From RGIG4097 sp937885645 (GTDB lineage: Bacteria > Bacillota > Clostridia > Christensenellales > CAG-917), in NCBI GenBank assembly GCA_937885645.1, contig CALABJ010000028.1:1-64000 (forward strand): 64,000 bases of DNA, written 5' to 3'. The notes beneath the pieces were generated by a model. The model saw only the letters and a list, made by a program, of their open reading frames with translations, ran no database searches and was not told the origin of the DNA. The translations under genes were made by a program, and so were the position numbers. How positions within the stretch are numbered: the stretch's first letter is position 1; each line of letters begins with the position of its first letter. Positions 1 to 6,787 of this stretch are shown here, in pieces.

Positions 1-60
1 ATGCCACTCGTTGCGTTGGTGCAAAAAAATCACAGCGCACCCGCAACTTCGTACTTTCAT
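1..60 (-). CDS. possible N-terminus of a Nudix-type hydrolase, cut by window edge
   Basis: A minus-strand ATG at 60 opens a frame that runs off the left edge. Its 20 visible residues contain SCGCAVIF followed by a variable stretch, which resembles the N-terminal strand of Nudix hydrolases of the Ap4A-hydrolase type (SCGAVVF). No good ribosome site lies in front of this ATG. A GGAGGAG is present about 30 nt upstream without a standard start beside it. The plus-strand frame over the same bases looks like a shadow. The family guess rests on very few residues. Confidence 0.3.
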   Translation of the reverse strand, partial: MKVRSCGCAVIFLHQRNEWH

Positions 61-187
61 CTGGTGCTTGGCACTCGCTATGGTCGTCGCCGCTGCTCCT
101 CCAATTCCGTCTTCGAAAGAGTAAGTGCTTATCTAAGAATCCGCCGAATATGCAAAGTGCGTATTGCTTCTCACCGCAACTGCGAAC

Positions 188-262
188 AGAGTGAGCAATA
201 TAACTGGTGAAGCCAATATAACTGCCGTAGGCAATATAACTTTGCGAAGCAAAATATAACTC
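188..262. repeat. tandem micro-hairpin repeats ending in ATATAACT
   Basis: Three adjacent 18-20 bp units end in ATATAACT. Each begins with a small hairpin of different sequence but the same design, with a 3-nt loop: GGT-GAA-GCC at 206, GCC-GTA-GGC at 224 and TTGC-GAA-GCAA at 242. A fourth partial unit precedes them (GAGCAATATAACT, to 205). The same units recur at 20560-20660 in inverse orientation and at 40686-40724. Confidence 0.75.
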
Positions 263-271
263 ATAAAAAAA

Positions 272-289
272 GCACCCTCAAAGGGGTGC
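272..289 (-). terminator. terminator of the ABC importer operon
   Basis: GCACCC and GGGTGC arms flank a short loop. On the minus strand seven T follow, shortly after the ATPase stop codon at 312. The T tract on the plus side would also allow it to work in that direction. Confidence 0.8.
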
Positions 290-311
290 ATTTTTTATGA
301 ATTTCAGTGTT

Positions 312-1160
312 CTATTCAACTGTTTCTTGCTTTTCAGGGGCTTCGATGTCCTCTGTCTTTGTGCCGGCGGAGAGCACCATTTTGTCGCTTGCAACAACAC
401 TGGGTGCAATCTCTTCAAACTTTTCAAGAAGTGCTTTTACTGTCAGGTTTTTCTTTTCTTCACCGCTGACGTCATAGATGACTTTGCCTGCGTTCATCAT
501 GATAAGACGATTGCCGTAAGTTATGGCGTCTTGCATATTGTGGGTGATCATAAGGGTGGTGATGCCACTGCCTTCCACGATTTGTTTGGTGAGGGCAAGC
601 ACCTTCTCTGCTGTCTTGGGGTCAAGAGCGGCTGTATGTTCGTCTAGGAGAAGAAGATCAGGACGATTGAGTGTTGCCATAAGCAAGGTGATTGCTTGTC
701 TTTGACCGCCACTGAGAAGGCCTACTTTGTTTGACAGTCTTTCTTCAAGACCGAGGTTGAGTTTGGCAAGTTCTTCCACATACACTTCTCTATCCTTTTT
801 GGGCATACCCCATTTCAGTGAACGGGTTTTGCCACGGCGGACTGCAAGCGCAAGGTTTTCTTCAACACTCATATCTGCGCAAGTGCCCATCATAGGATCT
901 TGGAAAACTCTGCCCAGATACTTTGCTCTCTTTGCTTCCTTGAGGTGGGTGATTTCCTTGCCGTCAAGTTCGATACTTCCGCTTTCTACTGCGATTGTTC
1001 CGCAGATTGCATTGAGCAGTGTGGATTTGCCTGCGCCATTGCCACCGATGACGGTGATGAAATCTCCGTCGTTGATGGTGATTGACAGTTCGTCAAGAGC
1101 CAACTTTTCATTTATTGTGCCTTTGTTGAAGGTTTTGCTGATGCCTGTGATTTTAAGCAT
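312..1160 (-). CDS. ABC importer ATP-binding protein (TrpZ-like)
   Basis: Cytoplasmic ATPase of an amino-acid-type importer, 282 residues. Walker A is GGNGAGKST (residues 39-47), the signature is LLSGGQRQ, and Walker B is LLLLDEHTAALD. The sequence belongs to the ATPase group that travels with PF04392 binding proteins (TrpX/Y/Z-type systems). The start at 1160 is chosen because AGGAGG lies 8 nt before it; another ATG two codons upstream is only 2 nt from that site. The start overlaps the permease stop by 8 nt, so translation is probably coupled. It is the last gene of the operon and is followed by a terminator. The substrate is inferred from the leader peptide upstream of the operon, which suggests tyrosine or aromatic amino acids. 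Confidence 0.9.
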   Translation of the reverse strand: MLKITGISKTFNKGTINEKLALDELSITINDGDFITVIGGNGAGKSTLLNAICGTIAVESGSIELDGKEITHLKEAKRAKYLGRVFQDPMMGTCADMSVEENLALAVRRGKTRSLKWGMPKKDREVYVEELAKLNLGLEERLSNKVGLLSGGQRQAITLLMATLNRPDLLLLDEHTAALDPKTAEKVLALTKQIVEGSGITTLMITHNMQDAITYGNRLIMMNAGKVIYDVSGEEKKNLTVKALLEKFEEIAPSVVASDKMVLSAGTKTEDIEAPEKQETVE

Positions 1161-2097
1161 TTTCATTTCCTCCTTTCTTGCCAATAAACTTTTGGATGAG
1201 AGGCTTTGCTCCGCCCTTGATTGCAGGGATTGCAAGAGCCACTGCAACCACGATTGCCGTCAACAGTTTCAAGTCGTTGGTGTTGAATCCGGGGATCATA
1301 AGCACCATTGTGATGACAAGGCGGTAGAGGATACTGCCCACGATGAGCATAACAAGCCTTGCCCAGAAACTGAATTTCTTGCCCGTCAATGCCTCACCTA
1401 TGATGATGCTTGCAAGGCCGATGACGATTGCGCCTGTGCCCATGCTGACGGTTGTGTTGAATTGCATTTGGCTGATGAGGCAACCTGCAAGAGCAATGAG
1501 TGCGTTTGAAATCATAAGACCAACGATGATTGTGGTGTTGGTGTTGATGCCTTGTGCGCGACACATCTTGGGGTTCATGCCTGTTGCACGGATTGTACAA
1601 CCAAACTCTGTGCCGAAGAACCAATAGATTGCGCCGATGACCAATGCCACAAAGATGAGGGCGATGATCATATTTGACATTTGCACACTATACTTATAGG
1701 CCAAACCGCTGTTGACAAGAGCATCAGTGAGACCACTTGTCAAGGTCTTGACGTTGAGCATAGTGATGGATGCCCTGTCTTTCATGATGCGCAAGTTTAT
1801 TGAGTAAAGGGCGGTCATTGTGAGGATACCAGAAAGGATGGGAGGAATCCTCAACTTTGTGTGAAGAAGGCCTGTGATAAGACCTGCGCCTGCGCCACCA
1901 AGAAGTGCGAACAACACTGCAAGGATGGGGTGAAGCCCTGCTTGAAGAGTGACTGCTGTGATTGCGCCACCGAGAGCAATTGAGCCTTCGCAAGTCATAT
2001 CAGCAAAGTCAAGAACCTTGAAGGACACAAACACACCTATTGCGAGGATGCCCCACATAAGTCCTTGATTGAGTGCTGTCAAAACTGAAATTTCCAT
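1153..2097 (-). CDS. ABC importer permease (TrpY-like)
   Basis: Integral membrane permease of 314 residues in the BPD_transp_2 (LivH-like) superfamily, with about eight or nine hydrophobic segments and the start MEISVLTALNQGL typical of this group. It is the transmembrane subunit of the importer formed with the genes on either side. AGGAAA lies 6 nt before the ATG. A gap of about 100 nt, AT-rich and without a clear terminator, separates it from the binding-protein gene, so the three genes are most likely one transcript. Confidence 0.9.
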   Translation of the reverse strand: MEISVLTALNQGLMWGILAIGVFVSFKVLDFADMTCEGSIALGGAITAVTLQAGLHPILAVLFALLGGAGAGLITGLLHTKLRIPPILSGILTMTALYSINLRIMKDRASITMLNVKTLTSGLTDALVNSGLAYKYSVQMSNMIIALIFVALVIGAIYWFFGTEFGCTIRATGMNPKMCRAQGINTNTTIIVGLMISNALIALAGCLISQMQFNTTVSMGTGAIVIGLASIIIGEALTGKKFSFWARLVMLIVGSILYRLVITMVLMIPGFNTNDLKLLTAIVVAVALAIPAIKGGAKPLIQKFIGKKGGNENA

Positions 2098-2197
2098 AAA
2101 CGATTTCCTGTTTTATTTTACTTTTGTTGCTGAATTAAGATTTTATCTTATTATTTTGCGTTTGTAAACTTATTTTTAGGTGATTTACGCCTTTTTA

Positions 2198-3166
2198 TTA
2201 GTCAAGCACTGAAAGGTCAAAACCGATGTCGTCTGCCACTGCTTGGTTCTTTGAAAGTGCGGGTGTGCCTGATTGATATTCAACGGGCATTTCACCAACT
2301 TTCTTATTGCCCATAAGGATGTCAAATGCCATCTTTGCAGTTTGCTTGCCAAGTTCGTAGTAGTCGATTGAGTAGGTTGCAACACCACAGAGATTGTTCA
2401 TGCTTTCTTCACCGCACACGATGGGGAGGCGACGATTTGCCTTGTTTTGTGCGTGGACTGTTGCCACGTTTGCTGCAAGGTTGTTGTCGGTGGGGATGTA
2501 GATGCCGTCGATTGTGGTGTCTGAGCCAATGTCGTTCATGACAGTCATGATGTCATCCATGCCTGACACTGTCTTCACAACGTAATTGAGGCCGATGCTG
2601 TCGCAGGCTGCTTTTGCCATGTCAACTTGGATACGGCTGTTGTCTTCGCTTGAGGTGTAAAGGAGAGCCACTTTGGTCATGCCAAGGTCTTTGCAGAGTT
2701 GCATTTGGAGAGCAACGGGGTTCATATCAGAAGTTCCGCTGACGTTGTTTGATGCTCTGTCTGCGCCGTTTGATGAAAGGAGGCCTGCACCTGCGGGGTC
2801 GGTGACTGCGGTGAACAGGATAGGTGTTGTTCTGTCAAGGCCTGATGCAACTTGGGTTGCGCCGGTGCCGATGGTGAGCATAAGATCAACGCCCTTTGAC
2901 ATAAACGTGCTGACGATGGTGGTCATTGTTTCTTCGTTGCCTTGTGCGTTTTGGTCGTCAAAAGCAACTGTCTTGCCTGCGGCGTTCATAAGGCGGGTGA
3001 GTTCTTCTTGGAAACCTCTGTTGGCTGCGCCAAGAGCGTCGTGTGCCACGGGTTGAAGGATGCCCACTGTGAAGTCTGCTTCTGTCTTGTCACAAGCGGT
3101 GAAACCGATTGTTGCCAGTGCTGCCACTGCAAGGACGATTGCGATGAGTTTAAATGATTTTTTCAT
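2198..3166 (-). CDS. ABC importer substrate-binding lipoprotein (TrpX-like, PF04392)
   Basis: Extracytoplasmic binding protein of 322 residues. The signal peptide begins MKKSFKLIAIV and ends in the lipobox FTAC, so the mature protein should be lipid-anchored. The body carries the PF04392 features: an N-terminal GILQ...HDAL, TIGTGATQVAS, LFTAVTDPAGAGL and a later GEES. ATG 3166 is preferred over an upstream in-frame start because AGGAGA lies 8 nt before it and the signal peptide then starts correctly. Characterised relatives bind tryptophan. Here the leader peptide encoded just upstream is rich in Tyr and Phe and lacks Trp, so tyrosine or phenylalanine is the better guess. Confidence 0.9.
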   Translation of the reverse strand: MKKSFKLIAIVLAVAALATIGFTACDKTEADFTVGILQPVAHDALGAANRGFQEELTRLMNAAGKTVAFDDQNAQGNEETMTTIVSTFMSKGVDLMLTIGTGATQVASGLDRTTPILFTAVTDPAGAGLLSSNGADRASNNVSGTSDMNPVALQMQLCKDLGMTKVALLYTSSEDNSRIQVDMAKAACDSIGLNYVVKTVSGMDDIMTVMNDIGSDTTIDGIYIPTDNNLAANVATVHAQNKANRRLPIVCGEESMNNLCGVATYSIDYYELGKQTAKMAFDILMGNKKVGEMPVEYQSGTPALSKNQAVADDIGFDLSVLD

Positions 3167-3210
3167 GACTCTTCTCCTATATGTCATTTGTTTTTTTTTG
3201 TCGTGTTAAT

Positions 3211-3278
3211 AAAAAAGGAACTTACCTCTACGATAAGTCCCCGTTATTCATAAAAAATGTGTACAAAAACTATCGTAG
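3211..3278 (-). promoter_or_regulatory. attenuator: mutually exclusive antiterminator and terminator
   Basis: On the transcript, CTACGATA (3278-3271) can pair with TATCGTAG (3235-3228). Alternatively GGGACTTA (3241-3234) pairs with TAAGTTCC (3224-3217) with one G-U, followed by six U (3216-3211), which is an intrinsic terminator. The two structures share bases 3235-3234 and cannot coexist. The antiterminator 5' arm begins one nucleotide after the leader-peptide stop codon. A ribosome that finishes the peptide would cover that arm, while one stalled at the Tyr codons would leave it free. Confidence 0.85.
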
Positions 3279-3279
3279 T

Positions 3280-3333
3280 TTATTTACTAAGATTATCGAA
3301 ATAATAATAGCCGTAAAATGCGAAAGTTCTCAT
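3280..3333 (-). CDS. 17-residue aromatic leader peptide
   Basis: The peptide reads MRTFAFYGYYYFDNLSK, with four Tyr (7, 9, 10, 11) and three Phe (4, 6, 12) in 17 residues. GGAG sits 5 nt before the ATG, and the promoter 3360-3388 places the start site about 20 nt upstream. Inside the Tyr codons, ATTAT-TTCG-ATAAT (3305-3292) can form a pause hairpin. The architecture matches classical leader-peptide attenuation (as in pheA or trp leaders). It is predicted to sense charged tRNA-Tyr, possibly also tRNA-Phe. It is too short for routine gene calling. Confidence 0.85.
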   Translation of the reverse strand: MRTFAFYGYYYFDNLSK

Positions 3334-3359
3334 AGTTGCTCCGTTTCTTTGATGACTAA

Positions 3360-3388
3360 ATTATCACCCCGAAAGCGTGATATGTCAA
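3360..3388 (-). promoter_or_regulatory. promoter of the aromatic importer operon
   Basis: TTGACA (3388-3383) and GATAAT (3365-3360) are separated by exactly 17 nt. TTGTCGAA (3397-3404), a match to the Spo0A box, lies 8 bp upstream of the -35 element. Confidence 0.85.
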
Positions 3389-3452
3389 CTGATTTTTTGT
3401 CGAATTATGCAAATTTGCAAAAATCGGCACTTTAAGTCGTATTTTTATGCGA

Positions 3453-4187
3453 TTATGCACCTTCAAGAAGCATTTTGTCTGCGATGAGGGCGATAAACTC
3501 TCCGTTTGTAGGCTTTTCGTTGGGCGAATAAACCTTGATGCCGAAGATTTGATTTATGTTTTCAATCTTGCCCCTGCTCCACGCCACCTCTATTGCATGG
3601 CGGATTGCCCTTTCAACCTTTGAAGGTGAGGTGTCAAAGTGCTCGGCTATGGTGGGATAGAGTTTCTTTGTTATGCTTCCAATGATTTCGGGGCTTTCCA
3701 CCGTCATCTTTATGGCTTCACGCAAAAATTGATAGCCCTTTATGTGGGCGGGTATGCCTACGGATATGAAAAGATTGGCTATCTTTTCATCAAGAGTGTG
3801 GTGTTTTGCACTTCTCTTTTCTATCTGCTGAGGAGAGGAAAAGTCGTCAAGGGTTGCCCTCAACACGTCAAGGCTGAAAGGTTTTGCAAGGAAATAACTT
3901 GCGCCGTAGCGGAGTGCCTTTTGCACAAAGCCGTCTGTTGCCAACTGAGACATCATAATGACGGTGGGACGCTTGACACCAAGGGCGGTCAACACACCGA
4001 AGCCGTCCAGTTCAGGCATAACGATATCCAAAAGAAGAAAATCGGGGTTGAATTTCTCCACAAGTGCCAAAGCCTCTACGCCGTTTGATGCGACGCCCAC
4101 AACTTCGTACTTGTCGCTTGAAACAAAATATTCTTTCAGGCTCAAAGTCAAGCCTGCGTTGTCGTCAGCAATAACGATTCTTTTCAT
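3453..4187 (-). CDS. spo0A: Spo0A, master regulator of sporulation
   Basis: Response regulator of 244 residues. The receiver domain (about 1-115) has the acidic pair D8 D9 and the phosphorylated Asp at D54 in LLLDIVMPELDG. The C-terminal half is the Spo0A DNA-binding domain, with the SPSKVERAIRHAIEVAW recognition-helix region and GKIENINQIFG. ATG 4187 is chosen over an upstream start because GGAGG lies 6 nt before it and the receiver fold then begins correctly (MKRIVIADDN). Family knowledge: phosphorylated Spo0A binds TTGTCGAA boxes, and one lies 50 bp downstream, in front of the importer operon. Usual neighbours such as spoIVB are absent. Confidence 0.97.
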   Translation of the reverse strand: MKRIVIADDNAGLTLSLKEYFVSSDKYEVVGVASNGVEALALVEKFNPDFLLLDIVMPELDGFGVLTALGVKRPTVIMMSQLATDGFVQKALRYGASYFLAKPFSLDVLRATLDDFSSPQQIEKRSAKHHTLDEKIANLFISVGIPAHIKGYQFLREAIKMTVESPEIIGSITKKLYPTIAEHFDTSPSKVERAIRHAIEVAWSRGKIENINQIFGIKVYSPNEKPTNGEFIALIADKMLLEGA

Positions 4188-4658
4188 AAAATCCTCCGAA
4201 AAAGGTAGTGCACTCATAATATCACCTTTTTTGCGCGCGAAAAAATAAAGAAAAAGGGGGAAATCCGTATTCTTTGTCTAAATTTGTAGTATTTTGGGGT
4301 ATTTCAATTTGAAAATTCAGTTTAGCAACTTCAATGACGAAATTTTAACATTTTTTGGATAGATTTTCAACCTTTTCACCATATATTTTCAACAATTTTT
4401 TTCAACAATTTTTCGCACAACAAAATAATTGGTGAAAAGTTTGGTCATAAATATATTTTCTATCTTTCACGCATAGTATAAAAACCAATCATTTCACTGA
4501 ATACAACCCTTATTTCATTTGTTTTTTTCTTTTTTGAAGGTGGTTTTAAGAAAAATTTTTGCATAAACAATAAATATTGTTTTTTTTGTGAAAAAACAGT
4601 TGACATCTACGCAACATATAAATATTATATATGCAAAATTGCAAAAAACGAGGGACTT
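4188..4658. other. AT-rich divergent intergenic region
   Basis: No gene seen. It separates spo0A (minus) from the zinc-ribbon gene (plus). It contains a duplicated TTTTCAACAATTTTT around 4386-4412 and a strong plus promoter at 4600-4628. A TATTAT lies at 4221-4216 on the minus strand before spo0A but without a good -35. Confidence 0.6.
4600..4628 (+). promoter_or_regulatory. promoter of the acidic zinc-ribbon gene
   Basis: TTGACA (4600-4605) and TATTAT (4623-4628) with a 17-nt spacer. The ATG follows 30 nt later behind GAGGGA. Confidence 0.85.
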
Positions 4659-5111
4659 ATGGCCAAATATAAAAAATGTGAACGTTGTGAGCTGAACTGG
4701 ATTCCTGTTGAAGAAGACCTTTGCGAAGTCTGCAAGGCAGAACTCGGCAGAGAAAGCAAGATTCATCTCATCGAAGACGACGAAGATGAAAACATCTTGG
4801 GTGAACGCATCTGCCCTATCTGCAAAGAAAACTATCTTGAAGACGGCGAAGACATCTGCTCCGCTTGCAGACACGAAAGAGACAAACAAAAAGAAAAAGA
4901 AAAGGCTGAGGACAACTGGGACTTTGAAGACGACGTCATTGAAGACGAAGAGGAAGAACTTTCACTCAATGCTCTTCAAGAAGAAGAAATCGAAGAAGAT
5001 TTCGATGACGAAGAAGAAAACAATGACGACCTTGACTTTGATGAATCTTTCGTTGAGTTTGAAGAAGGCGACTACGACGAAGACGAAGAAGACGAGGACG
5101 ATGACCTCTAA
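4659..5111 (+). CDS. zinc-ribbon protein with a hyperacidic C-terminal tail
   Basis: 150 residues of unknown function. The first ~70 residues hold two paired cysteine motifs, CERC...CEVC (residues 7-24) and CPIC...CSAC (about 52-71), as in two small zinc ribbons. The remaining ~80 residues are almost entirely Asp and Glu with a few aromatics and no Cys, probably disordered. It has its own strong promoter and terminator, so it is monocistronic. Acidic tails of this kind occur in RNA polymerase delta and in nucleic-acid mimics, but no sequence link to those is visible. The codon pattern fits the neighbours. I do not recognise the family. Confidence 0.8.
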   Translation: MAKYKKCERCELNWIPVEEDLCEVCKAELGRESKIHLIEDDEDENILGERICPICKENYLEDGEDICSACRHERDKQKEKEKAEDNWDFEDDVIEDEEEELSLNALQEEEIEEDFDDEEENNDDLDFDESFVEFEEGDYDEDEEDEDDDL

Positions 5112-5127
5112 GAAATCCAAAACAAAA

Positions 5128-5145
5128 GGCACTCAAACGAGTGCC
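5128..5145. terminator. bidirectional terminator
   Basis: GGCACTC-AAAC-GAGTGCC followed by TTTATTTTT on the plus strand. The minus strand has AAAA/TTTTG flanks, so it can also serve the convergent gene ending at 5166. Confidence 0.85.
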
Positions 5146-5165
5146 TTTATTTTTGTTAGTCTATT

Positions 5166-5963
5166 TCACGCATATATGTTGATACCATAGGCATCTTTGA
5201 CGTAAAACGCCATGATTTCTTCTAGGACATCAAATACCGGTTTGAACATTTCTCTTGTGACAAGATCCTTTGTCTCAGGGTTTTTTACGAATGCATTGAC
5301 CGAGATTGTGCTCTCCAAAACAAAACTTAAGTTTCGTTCCTTGTCAACCACTCTATACGTTGCCATTGCATATTGACCAGACACGCTGAAGCCTTGCAAA
5401 ACACACACTCTAGCATCATCATATATGGTTATCTCGGCACTTTTAGGAATGTTTTCCGCGATTGAAAAGCCAAACCGACGAAACGCGCTGATACCATATT
5501 TATTGCCTATGGCAGTTGCTATTGCATTTACTACTGCTTCTACCGCGCTATTATCTTTGGTTTCAAGATAGTAATTGAATCCTATCGGATTTACCACTTT
5601 TTCGGCTGGATAATAATCTTCAATGAAAGCATTTCCGTCCAACACTAATTTGCCAAACGAAAACTTTTGTCCACGGGGATCAAGAAGTTGTATTCCACAA
5701 TCTTCTTGGAAAATCTTGACCACCTTGTTGACCTCTATTGTATAACCGATAATTTCTTTGCTGTTGAAATACAGGTACTTGTCATTTTCTGTCTCTGGAT
5801 TCGGTGTTTGCAATGCCAAATTGATAAATACACCACACACAGCCAAAGCCGCAGCCAAAAGAACAGACGTCACCACGATGATGGCGATCTTTGCCTTCTT
5901 TGTCAATGGCTTCTTCTCTTTTTTGACTGATAAGGAATTGTCTTTCATATTCTCGTTTTTCAT
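5166..5963 (-). CDS. membrane-anchored extracytoplasmic protein, unknown function
   Basis: 265 residues. A Lys-rich cytoplasmic N-terminus (about 1-25) is followed by one hydrophobic helix (IAIIVVTSVLLAAALAVCGVF, about 27-48) and a soluble ~215-residue external domain with no cysteine pair or catalytic motif I recognise. AGGAGG lies 5 nt before ATG 5963, and a strong promoter lies 70 nt upstream, so it is transcribed alone. The membrane topology is clear from sequence; function is not. Confidence 0.75.
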   Translation of the reverse strand: MKNENMKDNSLSVKKEKKPLTKKAKIAIIVVTSVLLAAALAVCGVFINLALQTPNPETENDKYLYFNSKEIIGYTIEVNKVVKIFQEDCGIQLLDPRGQKFSFGKLVLDGNAFIEDYYPAEKVVNPIGFNYYLETKDNSAVEAVVNAIATAIGNKYGISAFRRFGFSIAENIPKSAEITIYDDARVCVLQGFSVSGQYAMATYRVVDKERNLSFVLESTISVNAFVKNPETKDLVTREMFKPVFDVLEEIMAFYVKDAYGINIYA

Positions 5964-6030
5964 AGTTTCCTCCTGAAAATAAATTTGACGGCACTAGGGG
6001 AATTATGATAAGGGGAGTCCCGTCATCTTA

Positions 6031-6059
6031 TTTATATCATACGTGTGCGTACGTGTCAA
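6031..6059 (-). promoter_or_regulatory. promoter of the membrane-anchored protein gene
   Basis: TTGACA (6059-6054) and TATAAA (6036-6031), 17-nt spacer. The spacer contains GTGTGCGTAC (plus strand 6043-6052), which also occurs next to the ftsH promoter at 14509-14518. Confidence 0.85.
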
Positions 6060-6080
6060 TATTTTGTTTTAATTGAAAAA

Positions 6081-6097
6081 CCGACCTGCGTGGCCGG
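6081..6097 (-). terminator. terminator of the fprA-hrb operon
   Basis: On the minus strand CCGGCC-ACGCA-GGTCGG (one G-U pair) followed by TTTTT. Confidence 0.75.
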
Positions 6098-6177
6098 CTT
6101 TTTATTTTATTTATTGTTATATTATTTCTCTATTATTTATTGAAATATAACCCTTTTTAGGCTTAATTCAATTACGA

Positions 6178-6786
6178 CTAGTCCAAAGGCTCAAAGTCGC
6201 TGGCGGGGTGCTTGCAGAGAGGACAGATGAAGTCGCTGGGGAGAGGGTCGCCTTCATAGACGTATCCGCAAATCTTGCACACCCAACCCTTTTTCTTGGC
6301 AAGTTGAGGCTTGGGCTTCACGTTGGATTGATAATAGCTGTAAGTCATTGTTTCAACCTTTGACAGGTTTTGTGCTTCTGTCACTGCTGAGATGAACATT
6401 CCGTGGGTGTCAAGGTCAATATACTGCTCCACTTCAAGTGAAATGACTGCATTGACGTACTTGGGCAGGCACACAAGTCCGTTTTCTGTGCGGAGAGGGG
6501 TGCATCCTTCAAACTTGTTGACGTTTCTTCCACTTTGGAAACCAAACACCTCAAACACCTTGAAAGGCGCTTCAGTTGAAAGGCAGTTGACGTTCATCTT
6601 GCCAGTAGCCTTGATGGTATCGTGGGAGTAGTTTTGTTTGTTTATGGTGACTGCAACTCTATTTGGAGTGTTGGTCACTTGGCACACTGTGTTGCACACA
6701 AAACCATTGTCCTTTGTGCCGTCGTTGGAGGTGACTACGTAAAGGCCGTAGCCGATGTTGAAAAGTGCTGTGTTGTCAACTGCCAT
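6178..6786 (-). CDS. hrb: high-molecular-weight rubredoxin (flavin reductase-rubredoxin fusion)
   Basis: 202 residues in two domains. Residues ~1-155 form a flavin-reductase-like FMN-binding split barrel (MAVDNTALFNIGYGLYVVTS). Residues ~165-202 are a rubredoxin with CKICGYVYEGD and CPLCKHPASDF, giving four Cys ligands for one iron. In Moorella the homologous Hrb passes electrons from NADH to the flavodiiron protein FprA, and fprA is the gene immediately upstream here. ATG 6786 lies 1 nt after the fprA stop (TGATATG), so translation is coupled; AGGAG lies 10 nt before it. An in-frame start further upstream would sit inside fprA. Confidence 0.93.
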   Translation of the reverse strand: MAVDNTALFNIGYGLYVVTSNDGTKDNGFVCNTVCQVTNTPNRVAVTINKQNYSHDTIKATGKMNVNCLSTEAPFKVFEVFGFQSGRNVNKFEGCTPLRTENGLVCLPKYVNAVISLEVEQYIDLDTHGMFISAVTEAQNLSKVETMTYSYYQSNVKPKPQLAKKKGWVCKICGYVYEGDPLPSDFICPLCKHPASDFEPLD

Positions 6787-6787
6787 A

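Noticed and set aside
1..210. Plus-strand reading frame of 69 codons at the window start
   Set aside because: It reads through the micro-hairpin repeats (ending in the QSEQYN-type translation of the repeat) and has no ribosome site; the minus strand offers a better candidate.
3167..3452. T-box riboswitch in front of the importer
   Set aside because: The conserved T-box sequence before the terminator is absent on the minus strand; the leader peptide explains the region better.
4708..5190. Long alternative frame of 160 codons over the acidic gene
   Set aside because: It is the shifted reading of the Asp/Glu codon run (giving Lys/Thr), typical of shadow frames; the promoter and ribosome site fit the acidic frame.
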